This document shows positions 18,781-29,966 of a stretch of 64,000 nucleotides of DNA, piece by piece. The stretch covers positions 89,608 through 153,607 of the forward strand of contig NZ_WMBA01000009.1 of the NCBI RefSeq assembly GCF_009707865.1. The letters run 5' to 3'. The notes under the pieces are model-generated. The model was given only the letters and a program-made list of their open reading frames with translations. It ran no database searches and was not told where the DNA came from. Position numbers and translations under genes: made by a program. Every line of letters starts with the position of its first letter. Position 1 is the first letter of the stretch. Source of the stretch: Amycolatopsis pithecellobii (GTDB lineage: Bacteria > Actinomycetota > Actinomycetes > Mycobacteriales > Pseudonocardiaceae).

Positions 18781-19287
18781 GTGGCGTTGTTCTCCGCGGT
18801 GCTGCCGCCGCCCCAGGTCGCCGAGTCGCTGCGGATGTACCTGGAACCGCTGTGGGCCGAAGACCCTGCGCCGCGCTGGGTGCCGCCGGCTCAGTGGCAT
18901 GTCACGCTCGGCTTCTACGGCCAGGACGACCCGGCGACCCGCATCCCGTGGCTGACCTCGGCGCTGACCGGCCGACGCGCACCGATGGTGCGGCTGGAAG
19001 GGGCGGGCACCTTCGCCCACGTGCTGTATGTGGGCGTGGCCGGCGACGAGTTGACTGAACTGGCGGCCGCGGCGGGCGCGGGTGACGAGCGCCCGTACCT
19101 GCCACACCTGACGGTCGCGCGCACCCGCGAGGAGGCTCCGGCGGAGCTCGAGCGGCGGTTGTCCGGTTTCGTCAGCGAGCCATGGACGGCAACCGAGGTC
19201 GTGCTGATGCGCAGCGACCGCACCCGCGCCGGCGCGCGGTATTCGGTGCTCGCGCGCGTTCCCCTCGTGTCCCGTCAGGCCTGCTGA
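18781..19287 (+). CDS. 2'-5' RNA ligase family protein (ThpR/LigT-like)
   Basis: A 168-residue member of the 2H phosphoesterase superfamily. The two catalytic tetrapeptides are HVTL (residues 40-43) and HLTV (109-112). E. coli ThpR hydrolyses 2',3'-cyclic phosphodiesters and can ligate tRNA halves in vitro. Three bases separate it from the HTH gene. Physiological substrate unknown. Confidence 0.82.
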   Translation: MALFSAVLPPPQVAESLRMYLEPLWAEDPAPRWVPPAQWHVTLGFYGQDDPATRIPWLTSALTGRRAPMVRLEGAGTFAHVLYVGVAGDELTELAAAAGAGDERPYLPHLTVARTREEAPAELERRLSGFVSEPWTATEVVLMRSDRTRAGARYSVLARVPLVSRQAC

Positions 19288-19409
19288 GAGGCTGCCTGTT
19301 ACCCTGGACAACTGGGTCCGGCTGCAGTCCGTGGCGGCCGTGACCGACTCACCCGGCGCGGTCGCGCGTCCGGGCCGCACGGCACAGGAAAATCCAAGGA
19401 GAACCCAGC

Positions 19410-19679
19410 GTGGCGCTGTCCACCGACGAGAAGAAGTCGATCCTCACCGAGTACGGCCTGCACGACTCGGACACCGGATCCCCCGAGGCCCAGGTGGCTC
19501 TGCTGACCAAGCGGATCATCGGCCTCACCGAGCACCTCAAGGAGCACAAGCACGACCACCACTCGCGTCGTGGGCTCCTGCTGCTGGTCGGCCGTCGCCG
19601 CCGGCTGCTCGACTACGTGAAGAAGGTCGACATCGAACGGTACCGGTCGCTGATCCAGCGACTCGGCCTCCGCCGATAG
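19410..19679 (+). CDS. rpsO: 30S ribosomal protein S15
   Basis: The 89-residue protein matches S15 throughout: [36 protein letters not shown] and [10 protein letters not shown]. It binds 16S rRNA helices 20-22 and is a primary assembly protein. AAGGAG lies 8 bases before the GTG. TACCCT at 19299-19304 could be the -10, which would leave a leader of about 100 nt. It is followed by pnp, the classical rpsO-pnp order. Confidence 0.97.
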   Translation: MALSTDEKKSILTEYGLHDSDTGSPEAQVALLTKRIIGLTEHLKEHKHDHHSRRGLLLLVGRRRRLLDYVKKVDIERYRSLIQRLGLRR

Positions 19680-19688
19680 CACCGCCCC

Positions 19689-19720
19689 GAGGGGGAGTGA
19701 CCGCCCGGTCGCTCCCCCTC
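19689..19720 (+). promoter_or_regulatory. rpsO-pnp intergenic hairpin
   Basis: A 14-bp stem (GAGGGGGAGTGACC with GGTCGCTCCCCCTC, one G-U pair) closes on a GCCC loop 9 bases after the rpsO stop. No T-tract follows. In E. coli the equivalent region carries a terminator and the RNase III site through which PNPase autoregulates; this hairpin may serve either role. Confidence 0.6.
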
Positions 19721-19899
19721 GCCACATAACCGCAAGAAAGAGGAAGGCGAACCGCACGAGGGCAAGTCCGCCGGTCCTCGGTAGTGGCTTCCGGGAGTCG
19801 TTCCCGGGGGCTTCGATCGAAGACCGGCCTCGTTCCTCGGGCGCTGCCCCGGACGGATGGGGCACATGTTCGCCGCATGAACGAGGAGAAACACAGAAA

Positions 19900-22137
19900 A
19901 TGACCGAAGCAGGCGGACACTCGGTGCACGAAACCGAAGCCGTCATCGACAATGGCAAGTTCGGCACCCGCACGATCCGCTTCGAGACCGGAAGGCTCGC
20001 GCGCCAGGCTGCCGGCGCCGTCGTGGCCTACCTCGACGAAGAAACCATGCTGCTGTCGGCGACGACGGCGTCGAAGCACCCGAAGGAACACTTCGACTTC
20101 TTCCCGCTGACGGTGGACGTCGAGGAGCGGATGTACGCCGCGGGCCGGATCCCGGGCGCGTTCTTCCGCCGCGAGGGCCGTCCGTCCACGGACGCGATCC
20201 TGACCGCGCGGCTGATCGACCGGCCGCTGCGCCCGTCGTTCACCGACGGCCTGCGCAACGAGATCCAGGTCGTGGTCACGGTGCAGAGCCTGCACCCCGA
20301 GGACCCGTACGACGTGCTGGCGATCAACGCCGCGTCCGCGTCCACCCAGATCGGCGGGCTGCCGTTCTCGGGTCCCATCGGCGGCGTGCGCGTCGCGCTG
20401 ATCGAGGGCCAGTGGGTCGCGTTCCCGACCTGGAAGCAGCTGGAGACGGCCACCTTCAACATGGTGGTCGCGGGCCGGGTCGTCGGTGACGACGTGGCGA
20501 TCATGATGGTCGAGGCCGAGGGTACCGAGCACACGCTCGACCTGATCGCCGCCGGTGCCACCGCGCCGGACGAGCAGACCGTCGCGGACGGCCTGAACGC
20601 GGCGAAGCCGTTCATCCGGGTGCTGTGCGAGGCCCAGCAGAAGCTCGCCGAGGTGGCCGCGAAGCCCACCGGTGACTTCCCGGTGTTCCCCGCCTACCAG
20701 CAGGACGCCTACGACGCCGTCGCCGCGATCGCGACCGACGACCTCGCGAAGGCGCTGACGATCGGCGGCAAGCAGGACCGTGACAACGCCACCGACGAGG
20801 TCAAGGCCGCGGTGCTGGCCAAGGTCGGCGTCGGCGAGGGCGAAGCTTTCGCCGGGCGTGACAAGGAGATCGGCGCGGCGTTCCGTGCGCTGACCAAGAA
20901 GCTGATCCGCCAGCGGATCCTGCGCGACAAGGTCCGCATCGACGGCCGTGGCCTGACCGACATCCGCAGCCTGTCGGCCGAGGTCGGGCTTGTCCCGCGG
21001 GCACACGGCTCGGCGCTGTTCGAGCGCGGCGAGACCCAGATCCTGGGCATCACCACGCTGAACATGCTCCGCATGGAACAGCAGATCGACTCGCTGTCCC
21101 CGGAGACCACCAAGCGCTACCTGCACCACTACAATTTCCCGCCGTTCTCGACCGGGGAGACCGGCCGGGTCGGCTCGCCGAAGCGGCGGGAGATCGGGCA
21201 CGGCATGCTCGCCGAGCGCGCGCTGGTGCCGGTGCTGCCGAAGCGGGACGAGTTCCCGTACGCGATCCGGCAGGTGTCCGAGGCGCTGGGTTCAAACGGG
21301 TCCACCTCGATGGGCTCGGTCTGCGCCTCGACGATGGGCCTGTTCAACGCGGGTGTGCCACTCAAGGCGCCGGTCGCGGGCATCGCGATGGGGCTGGTGT
21401 CCGATGAGGTGGACGGCAAGACCGAGTACGTCGCGTTGACCGACATCCTCGGCGCCGAGGATGCCTTCGGTGACATGGACTTCAAGGTCGCCGGCACCAA
21501 GGACATCATCACCGCGCTGCAGCTGGACACGAAGCTCGACGGCATCCCGTCGGAGGTTCTCGGGGCCGCGCTCAAGCAGGCGAAGGACGCGCGCCTGACG
21601 ATCCTCGAGGTCATCGCCGAGGCCATCGACGGACCCGACGAGATGAGCCCGTACGCCCCGCGCGTGACGAGCGTGAAGATCCCGGTCGACAAGATCGGCG
21701 AGGTCATCGGGCCGAAGGGCAAGATGATCAACTCGATCACCGAGGAGACCGGCGCCGACATCTCGATCGAGGACGACGGCACGATCTACGTCGGTGCGGC
21801 AGACGGCCCCTCGGCGGAGGCGGCGATCGGCAAGATCAACGCCATCGCGAACCCGCAGCTGCCGAAGGTGGGCGAGCGGTTCCTCGGCACCGTGGTGAAG
21901 ACGGCCGCGTTCGGCGCGTTCGTGTCGCTGCTGCCGGGCAAGGACGGCCTGATCCACATTTCCAAGCTGGGCAACGGAAAGCGCATCGGCAAGGTCGAGG
22001 ACGTGGTCAACGTGGGCGACAAGCTCCGCGTCGAGATCGCCGACATCGACAACCGCGGCAAGATCAGCCTCGTGCTCGTCAAGGACGAAGAGGACGCGAA
22101 GGCCGAGAAGCCGGCCGAGGCCGAAGCGGCTCAGTAA
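19900..22137 (+). CDS. pnp: Polyribonucleotide nucleotidyltransferase (PNPase)
   Basis: The 745-residue 3'-5' phosphorolytic exoribonuclease has two RNase PH domains ([20 protein letters not shown] in the first; [19 protein letters not shown] and [17 protein letters not shown] in the second). A KH domain ([21 protein letters not shown]) and an S1 domain ([20 protein letters not shown]) follow. The DxxxD metal site is in the [12 protein letters not shown] region. GAGGAG precedes the ATG. An acidic tail ends the protein. Confidence 0.97.
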   Translation: MTEAGGHSVHETEAVIDNGKFGTRTIRFETGRLARQAAGAVVAYLDEETMLLSATTASKHPKEHFDFFPLTVDVEERMYAAGRIPGAFFRREGRPSTDAILTARLIDRPLRPSFTDGLRNEIQVVVTVQSLHPEDPYDVLAINAASASTQIGGLPFSGPIGGVRVALIEGQWVAFPTWKQLETATFNMVVAGRVVGDDVAIMMVEAEGTEHTLDLIAAGATAPDEQTVADGLNAAKPFIRVLCEAQQKLAEVAAKPTGDFPVFPAYQQDAYDAVAAIATDDLAKALTIGGKQDRDNATDEVKAAVLAKVGVGEGEAFAGRDKEIGAAFRALTKKLIRQRILRDKVRIDGRGLTDIRSLSAEVGLVPRAHGSALFERGETQILGITTLNMLRMEQQIDSLSPETTKRYLHHYNFPPFSTGETGRVGSPKRREIGHGMLAERALVPVLPKRDEFPYAIRQVSEALGSNGSTSMGSVCASTMGLFNAGVPLKAPVAGIAMGLVSDEVDGKTEYVALTDILGAEDAFGDMDFKVAGTKDIITALQLDTKLDGIPSEVLGAALKQAKDARLTILEVIAEAIDGPDEMSPYAPRVTSVKIPVDKIGEVIGPKGKMINSITEETGADISIEDDGTIYVGAADGPSAEAAIGKINAIANPQLPKVGERFLGTVVKTAAFGAFVSLLPGKDGLIHISKLGNGKRIGKVEDVVNVGDKLRVEIADIDNRGKISLVLVKDEEDAKAEKPAEAEAAQ

Positions 22138-22151
22138 GGCAACCCGAGTAC

Positions 22152-22180
22152 GGCCCGTCCGAGCATGTCTCGGACGGGCC
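22152..22180 (+). terminator. pnp intrinsic terminator
   Basis: A perfect 12-bp stem (GGCCCGTCCGAG with CTCGGACGGGCC) with a CATGT loop is followed by TTCTCC. It starts 15 bases after the pnp stop and directly precedes the second 22-bp repeat array. Confidence 0.75.
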
Positions 22181-22189
22181 TTCTCCGCG

Positions 22190-22293
22190 CGAGTTGAGCG
22201 TTGGGAGCGCGCGAGTTGAGCGTTGCGTGCGGCGGGAACGCGCAACTCGTGCGTCGGGAACGCTCAACTCGCGCGGCGGGAAAGGTCAACTCG
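22190..22293. repeat. 22-bp-period palindromic repeat array (2 direct + 3 inverted units)
   Basis: CGAGTT occurs at 22190 and 22212; AACTCG occurs at 22244, 22266 and 22288. All spacings are 22 bp. The distance from the last direct core to the end of the first inverted core (22212 to 22249) equals that of the array at 13281-13494 (13391 to 13428). Units read about CGAGTTGAGCGTTGCGTGCGG. The array lies between the pnp terminator and the M16 peptidase gene. Confidence 0.88.
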
Positions 22294-22337
22294 CGCGGAT
22301 ATTCGCAAGCCGATCCGGACTGTTTAATGAAGGAACC

Positions 22338-24870
<2,533 letters not shown>

Positions 24871-24996
24871 CCCGGGTCGGGGCTAGCGACTGTTTCGAAT
24901 GTGGTTTGCGTGGCGGTGCGGGTGGCGGACCCTCAGTCCCGCCCGCCAGCCCGACCGCCACCCCTGGCGGACGCGCTTCGCGCGGCAGCGCTTCTG

Positions 24997-25102
24997 CACC
25001 ACGTCGGCGCTGTCCTCGCGAGGAACCACCTGAGAACTCGGCAGCAGAGTGTCAGCTGACGGCCCACAGCAAGCGGCTCCGCCGCTGCTGAAACACGAGC
25101 TA
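24997..25102. repeat. 106-bp dispersed repeat, copy 1
   Basis: It is identical at 100 of 106 positions to 29861-29966, with no indels. It contains palindromes CCTCGCGAGG and GTCAGCTGAC and a hairpin AGCGGC-TCC-GCCGCT. The right end (CTA at 25100-25102) is the stop codon of the minus-strand VTT gene, so on that strand the repeat begins TAGCTCGTG. Confidence 0.88.
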
Positions 25103-25621
25103 GGTGTGTATCCAGTGCGCGAAGACGGCGGGAAACGCCGCGAGCACGCAGTACCGCACGAACCGCCCGGCCAGGCCCAGCGTCACGAACGTCGGCATCG
25201 GCATTTTCACCAGTCCCGCGAGCACGGTGGTCGCCATGAACGGCGGGAGCCCGAGGACCGAGCTGACCCCGTAGGTGCCGGCCATCCACTTCGGATGCCG
25301 GTGACACCGCTCGCGGATCAGGTCCACCTTCGCCCGCAGCCATTTCGTCCGCGCGTGCCAGCGCTCGCGCAGCCGGCTCGGCGGGCGCTGCCGGTGCAGC
25401 CGGTCGTGCAGGAACGGTGGCAGTTTGATGGACCCCCGCGCGGCCAGGTAGTACAGCAGTTTCCCGGCGATCTGCCCGATCGCGACCGCGGCGCCGATCA
25501 GGTACCACGGCGCGGCCGGTTCGCTGGACACCAGCCCGAGCACGAACACCTCGATGCTGATCACCGGGATCAGGGCGGACCCGAGCGCGACACCCAGCGT
25601 CAGGCAGAACCAGCCGAGCAT
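25100..25621 (-). CDS. VTT/YqaA-like (SNARE-associated) membrane protein
   Basis: A 173-residue membrane protein with features of the VTT/DedA superfamily. The N-terminal helix pair has ALIPVISIEVFVLGL, and AVAIGQIAGKLLYYLAARG is the typical G-x-x-Y segment. The C-terminal half has the GLPPFMATTVLAGLVKMPMPTF and GLAGRFVRYCV signatures. ATG at 25621 has GGGAGG 4 bases upstream. Homologues act in lipid flipping or membrane homeostasis. Its TAG stop lies in the 106-bp repeat. Confidence 0.7.
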   Translation of the reverse strand: MLGWFCLTLGVALGSALIPVISIEVFVLGLVSSEPAAPWYLIGAAVAIGQIAGKLLYYLAARGSIKLPPFLHDRLHRQRPPSRLRERWHARTKWLRAKVDLIRERCHRHPKWMAGTYGVSSVLGLPPFMATTVLAGLVKMPMPTFVTLGLAGRFVRYCVLAAFPAVFAHWIHT

Positions 25622-25759
25622 CGCGCCTCCCAGGGATGTCACTCGAACAAACGTTAAGGGGACACGGCGGCGTGCACAGGGGGGTTCACCGTACTCTTGG
25701 CTTCCTGTTGACCACCGGGTGGTCATCTTCCGGCCATCTGATCCTGGAAACCTGGCGCG

Positions 25760-26257
25760 GTGCGTGCCGAAGACAAGGGAATACCCACCCGGTTCGCGGC
25801 CTTCTGCGCCGCCGTGGTCCGGCCGTTGCCGGTGCCGGTCCCGCCCAGTTTCGTCGGTTACGCGATCATCAACGGCTTCACCTTCGGGGTGGATCTGGCC
25901 ATTCTGACGTTCACCCGATCGGGGCTCGGGCTGCCACTACCGGTTTGTGTCACCGCCGGTTATCTGATCGCTTTCGGGTTGAGTTTCGTCCTCAACCGCG
26001 GTCTCAACTTCCGCTCCCATGCCCCGGTCGGCGGGCAGACCCTCAAATACGCCGTCGCGGTGGGCATCAACTACCTGGTCTTCATCCTCGGTGTCGGCGC
26101 CGGCCTCGGCCTGCTCGGCATCGAATACCACCTGTCCCGCCTGCTCGCCGGCGCCGGTGAGGCCGTTTTCATGTATTGCGTGATGCGCTGGGTGGTGTTC
26201 GCCGACGCGAAAGAGGGGACCCGATCGCGAGCCGTGTCACGCGGGCAACCAAGATAG
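25760..26257 (+). CDS. GtrA-like flippase
   Basis: The 165-residue protein has four hydrophobic helices (about residues 30-160) with the GtrA/DPMS signature: FVGYAIINGFTFGVDLAIL, then YLIAFGLSFVLNRGLNF, with the conserved N-R-x-x-x-F. GtrA proteins flip polyprenyl-phosphate sugars or act with glycosyltransferases. The downstream GT87 gene on the same strand fits a partner in cell-wall glycan transfer. GTG start; the Ser/Arg-rich C terminus is not conserved. Confidence 0.8.
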   Translation: MRAEDKGIPTRFAAFCAAVVRPLPVPVPPSFVGYAIINGFTFGVDLAILTFTRSGLGLPLPVCVTAGYLIAFGLSFVLNRGLNFRSHAPVGGQTLKYAVAVGINYLVFILGVGAGLGLLGIEYHLSRLLAGAGEAVFMYCVMRWVVFADAKEGTRSRAVSRGQPR

Positions 26258-26313
26258 GGGGCGCCGCGTCAGTTTCCTGGATACTTCTCGTGGCTTTGGG
26301 ACCTGGGAGAAGA

Positions 26314-27639
26314 GTGTTGAATTCTGTCGTCTCGACCTGGAGGCACGGGAGTACCGGTGCGCGGCTGCGCCTCGGGCTCCAGCTGGCGCTCGCGCTCGGC
26401 CTGTTCTGCGCGCTGGCGTACTACGCGCACGGCATCGTCAAGTGGCCCACCGATGTCGACGTGTACCGCCTCGGCGCGGACACGTTCCTCAAGGGACAGT
26501 CGATCTACACGCAGCTCCCGGTGTCGCCGGTCGGTGGTGCCCTGCCTTACACCTACCCGCCGTTCTCGGCGGTCATGTTCGTCCCGCTGGCGATCGTCCC
26601 GCCCGCGATCGGCTACCCGCTGCTGACCGGGCTGACCTGCCTGTGCCTGTTCCCGATCGTGCTGGCCTACCGCAAGAGCTCGCCGGAGCTGAGCGGTCTG
26701 CTTACGAAGCCGTGGATGGTCGTGGCGGGTGCCTGCGTCCTGGTCGTCGCGCACCCGGTCGCGAACACGATCTTCTGGGGCCAGATCAACGTCATCCTGA
26801 TGATGCTGGTCGCTCTGGATGTGCTGTGGCCCAACCCGAAGTGGCCGCGGGGCGCGCTGATCGGCATCGCGGCCGCGATCAAGCTGACTCCCGCCGGGTT
26901 CGTGTTGATCTTCTTGCTGCGCAAGGACTTCCGCGCGGTGGTGACGAGTTTCCTGAGCTTCTGCGCGTGCACCGCGATCGCGTTCGTGCTGATGCCGCAC
27001 GATTCGTGGCTGTACTGGACCGACCGGGTCTTCCACGCCACCGGTATGAACATCGGCCCGATTCACGCGAACGAGGCCGTCATGTCCAGCTACGAGAAGC
27101 TGGGCCTCGCCGGGCACACACTGACCCTCGTCGGCGGGGCCAGCGTGCTGGCCGTCGTGGTGATGACGTGGCTGGGCACACGGCGTGCGCTCGACGACGG
27201 CAACCTGCCGATGGCGCTCGGCGTGACCGCGACCGGGGTGCTGCTGGTGTCGCCGATTTCCTGGTCGCACCACTGGGTTCTCGCGCTGCCCACGGCCGCG
27301 CTGATCATGGTCATGGGATACCAGCGGCACAAGTTCTGGCTGCTGTTCTCGGGCTGGGCCGGCGTGCTGATCCTCTGGCTGGCGCCGCACTACCAGGTGC
27401 CGCTGGAGTACCAGATCTGGAGTTTCGCGCAGAAGGTCGCAGGGTCGAGCTACCAGATCATCGCGGTGATCTTCCTGGTGGTGATGACGGTGCGGTGGTT
27501 CCGGGGCAGGCGGTCAGCCGGCCAGCTCGAGGTCGAGCTGCCCCGTCAGACGGAGCTCGCGGAGCCGGCGCTCGCCGGTGTCGAGGGTGCGCACCGTCCC
27601 GTCCGGACGCCAGCCGGCGCGGCGGAAGAAGGACAGTGA
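26314..27639 (+). CDS. GT87-like polyprenyl-phosphate mannosyltransferase
   Basis: The 441-residue integral membrane glycosyltransferase has about 10 helices. DVDVYRLGADTFLKGQSIY contains the acidic residues expected after the first helix of GT-C enzymes, and YTYPPFSAVMFVPL is typical of GT87 (PimE-like) mannosyltransferases. GWAGVLILW and SWSHHWVLALP follow. GTG at 26314 has GGGAG 4 bases upstream. The last 42 codons (GQLEVELPRQTEL onward) overlap the convergent GNAT gene and may not be native. Confidence 0.82.
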   Translation: MLNSVVSTWRHGSTGARLRLGLQLALALGLFCALAYYAHGIVKWPTDVDVYRLGADTFLKGQSIYTQLPVSPVGGALPYTYPPFSAVMFVPLAIVPPAIGYPLLTGLTCLCLFPIVLAYRKSSPELSGLLTKPWMVVAGACVLVVAHPVANTIFWGQINVILMMLVALDVLWPNPKWPRGALIGIAAAIKLTPAGFVLIFLLRKDFRAVVTSFLSFCACTAIAFVLMPHDSWLYWTDRVFHATGMNIGPIHANEAVMSSYEKLGLAGHTLTLVGGASVLAVVVMTWLGTRRALDDGNLPMALGVTATGVLLVSPISWSHHWVLALPTAALIMVMGYQRHKFWLLFSGWAGVLILWLAPHYQVPLEYQIWSFAQKVAGSSYQIIAVIFLVVMTVRWFRGRRSAGQLEVELPRQTELAEPALAGVEGAHRPVRTPAGAAEEGQ

Positions 27640-28071
27640 CGCCGAGTCCGACTCGGCGACCCAGCTGATGCCGCGTTCGGCGCCGCGCTGACGGAGTCCC
27701 CGCGCGGCGTCCGCGAGCAGGCGCCCGCCGTGACCGCGGCGGCCCCAGCGGGGTTCCACGAGCAGCGTCGCGATCAGGCCGGTGCGGTCGGCGTCCTCGG
27801 GGAGCGTGCCCGACGCGTTCGCCACCTCGTCCTCGGGCGCGGGCCCGGCCACGCAGAAACCGACCGTGAACTCGCCTTCCGTCGCGACGTACACCGTCGT
27901 GGCGGGATGTGCGATCGCCTCCGCCCAGTGCTGTTCGATGCTCTCGTCGAGGGCGGCGATGGCCTGCTCACCCAGCAGATCGGCGTAGGCAGTGCGCCAG
28001 GTGACACGCTGGATGCGGGCGATCTCCGGCGCGTCGGCGACGACGGCGGCTCGGACTCGGGCGGTGCTCAT
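27514..28071 (-). CDS. GNAT-family N-acetyltransferase
   Basis: A 185-residue GNAT protein. It starts RVRAAVVADAPEIARIQ and has the acetyl-CoA P-loop stretch LLVEPRWGRRGHGGRLLADAARGL. The tail FFRRAGWRPDG is the usual last motif. Its acceptor is unknown. The coding sequence overlaps the convergent glycosyltransferase by 126 bases. It diverges from the YcaQ gene. Confidence 0.85.
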   Translation of the reverse strand: MSTARVRAAVVADAPEIARIQRVTWRTAYADLLGEQAIAALDESIEQHWAEAIAHPATTVYVATEGEFTVGFCVAGPAPEDEVANASGTLPEDADRTGLIATLLVEPRWGRRGHGGRLLADAARGLRQRGAERGISWVAESDSASLSFFRRAGWRPDGTVRTLDTGERRLRELRLTGQLDLELAG

Positions 28072-28183
28072 GCCAGAACGGTAGCTGTCACGCGAAGCGT
28101 GTCCGTTGAGGGTGGCGGTGGGTGAGGGGCCGGCGCATAGCGGCCCCATTTTCTGTCGGTGGGTACTGGCACGATGACTCCCG

Positions 28184-29386
28184 ATGGACACGATGAGCAT
28201 CGCGGTGGCGCGCCGGATCGCGCTGGCCGCACAGGGGTTCGCGGACGCCCGGCCCGAAGTGGTGACGCGGCGGCATCTCAAGCGGGTGCTGTCGCGGGTG
28301 CAGCTGATCCAGCTGGACTCGGTGAACGTCGCGGTGCGGGCGCACTACGCGCCGCTGTTCTCGCGGCTCGGCGCCTACGACCGCACCCTGATCGACGAGG
28401 CGGCGTGGACGCACAGCGCGCGCAAGCCGCGGATGCTGGTGGAGACGTGGGCGCACGAAGCCAGCCTGATCCCCGTCGAGGACTGGCCGCTGTTGCGCTC
28501 AGGCGCCAAGCGCCCCGGCTGGTGGCGCAACTACGCGCGGCTCGCGGACCAAACCCCCGGCCTGGTGGACGACATCCTCGCCGTTGTCAAGGAGCAGGGC
28601 CCGATCGGTGCGGGCGGGATCGAGCGCGAGGTCGCAGGGGAGTCGAAGCGCACGCCCGGACCGTGGTGGGACCGGTCGGAGGTGAAGAAGGTCTGCGAAT
28701 GGCTTTTCGGCATGGGGCAGCTGACCACCGGGACGAGGCGGTCGTTCGAGCGGTTGTACGACCTGACCGAGCGGGTGGTCCCCGCGGAAATCCTGGCGCG
28801 CCAGGTGTCGCCGGAGGAGGGCGCGCGCGAGCTGATCGCCCGCTCGGCCGCGGCGCTCGGCGTGGCCACCGAACCGGATCTGCGCGACTACTACCGCCTG
28901 GGCCCGGACGTCAGTCATCAGGCGGTCGCGGACCTGGTGGAGTCCGGCGTGCTGGAGCCCGTCCGGGTCCGCACCTGGCGGGCGCCGGCGTACCGGTTCT
29001 CCGGCGCGCGGTCGCCACGCAAGGTCGCCGGACGGGCCCTGCTGTGCCCGTTCGACCCGCTGATCTGGGAGCGCGGGCGGACGGAGCGGCTGTTCGACTT
29101 CCGGTACCGCATCGAGATCTACGTGCCGGAGCCGAAGCGGGAGTACGGGTACTACGTCTTCCCGTTCCTGCTGGACGGTGAGCTGGTCGCGCGCGTGGAC
29201 CTGAAATCCGACCGGGAAGCAGGCCTACTGCGGGTGCACGGCGCCTTCGGCGAACCGGACATCGACCGGCCGCGGGTGGCCGCGGAACTCGCCCGGGAGC
29301 TGCGCGTGATGGCGGAGTGGCTGAGCCTGGACGGCGTCGTGGCCGGGGAGCGAGGTGATCTGGCGGCGGCGCTGCGCAAGGCCTGA
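28184..29386 (+). CDS. YcaQ/AlkX-type winged-helix DNA glycosylase (crosslink repair)
   Basis: The 400-residue HTH_42-family protein contains LIQLDSVNV near residue 43. The Q-L-D triplet is the QxD catalytic signature of AlkX (YcaQ) glycosylases, which unhook interstrand crosslinks; the AlkZ branch has QxQ. Winged-helix repeats include DWPLLRSGAKRPGWWRNYA and GARSPRKVAGRALLCPFDPLIW. It probably protects against DNA-alkylating natural products. It is followed by a small secreted protein on the same strand. Confidence 0.8.
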   Translation: MDTMSIAVARRIALAAQGFADARPEVVTRRHLKRVLSRVQLIQLDSVNVAVRAHYAPLFSRLGAYDRTLIDEAAWTHSARKPRMLVETWAHEASLIPVEDWPLLRSGAKRPGWWRNYARLADQTPGLVDDILAVVKEQGPIGAGGIEREVAGESKRTPGPWWDRSEVKKVCEWLFGMGQLTTGTRRSFERLYDLTERVVPAEILARQVSPEEGARELIARSAAALGVATEPDLRDYYRLGPDVSHQAVADLVESGVLEPVRVRTWRAPAYRFSGARSPRKVAGRALLCPFDPLIWERGRTERLFDFRYRIEIYVPEPKREYGYYVFPFLLDGELVARVDLKSDREAGLLRVHGAFGEPDIDRPRVAAELARELRVMAEWLSLDGVVAGERGDLAAALRKA

Positions 29387-29466
29387 GGCCGGGGACTTTC
29401 GTGCGGAACAGGGTCGCGATCGGGCAGTCGTGCCGGGCGTCCGGGCCGGCCGCGACGAGACTGCTG

Positions 29467-29490
29467 CCGCAAGCGTGAACGCGCTTGCGG
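29467..29490 (+). promoter_or_regulatory. Hairpin abutting a strong ribosome-binding site
   Basis: A 9-bp perfect stem (CCGCAAGCG with CGCTTGCGG, loop TGAACG) ends right before AAGGAGG at 29491-29497. The ATG follows at 29507. The hairpin is placed to influence access to the ribosome site. Confidence 0.5.
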
Positions 29491-29506
29491 AAGGAGGAGA
29501 TCCGAA

Positions 29507-29797
29507 ATGAACTCCGCACAACTGACGCGCCGCAGGATCCGGGTTGTGGCCGGTTCCGTGCTCGCCGGGGCGCTCGCCGCGACGAGCCTGGGCCTGGGCT
29601 TGGTACCCGCCACGCTGGCGGGCCAGGGCCCTGGCGTGCTACTGGGTGCTGGTCTGCCTGGGGGCAATTTCCGCGTCGACGGGCTGCCGCCGGGGAATTT
29701 CCGCGTCGACGGGCTGCCGGCGGGCAATGAGCGGGCGGTTGCGATCGGCACGGTCAGTCCGCTGTCGATCAACCCCACGCCGGGCCGTACGGGCTGA
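29507..29797 (+). CDS. Small secreted protein with tandem GLPxGNFRVD repeats
   Basis: The 96-residue protein has an Arg-rich n-region (TRRRIRVVAG), a hydrophobic h-region and a probable cleavage after ATLAG, so it is exported. The mature part repeats GLPGGNFRVD, GLPPGNFRVD and the decayed GLPAGNERAV. At the DNA level this is a 30-bp tandem repeat. It has a strong AAGGAGG ribosome site. I recognise no family. Confidence 0.65.
   Translation: MNSAQLTRRRIRVVAGSVLAGALAATSLGLGLVPATLAGQGPGVLLGAGLPGGNFRVDGLPPGNFRVDGLPAGNERAVAIGTVSPLSINPTPGRTG
29656..29730 (+). repeat. 30-bp tandem repeat within the secreted-protein gene
   Basis: Two and a half copies of a 30-bp unit containing AATTTCCGCGTCGACGGGCT. 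The last copy is degenerate (CAATGAGCGGG). Confidence 0.7.
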
Positions 29798-29803
29798 ACG
29801 AAC

Positions 29804-29839
29804 GATGCGGGGGACGCCCGGCCAGGCGTCCCCCGCATC
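29804..29839 (+). terminator. Perfect 15-bp hairpin after the secreted-protein gene
   Basis: GATGCGGGGGACGCC pairs with GGCGTCCCCCGCATC around a CGGCCA loop, 6 bases after the stop. It is a strong terminator candidate despite the lack of a T-tract. Confidence 0.65.
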
Positions 29840-29860
29840 CCCCGGAAACGTATGCCGATA

Positions 29861-29966
29861 CACCACGTCGGCGCTGTCCTCGCGAGGAACCACCTGAGAA
29901 TTCGGCAGCAGCGTGTCAGTTGACGGCCCACAGCAAGCGGCTCCGCCGCTTATGAAACACAAGCTA
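29861..29966. repeat. 106-bp dispersed repeat, copy 2
   Basis: Second copy of the element at 24997-25102, same length, six substitutions. One change (GTCAGTTGAC) leaves the palindrome pairable as RNA through a G-U pair. The right edge, CTA at 29964-29966, is again the stop codon of a minus-strand gene (DUF4097). Confidence 0.88.
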
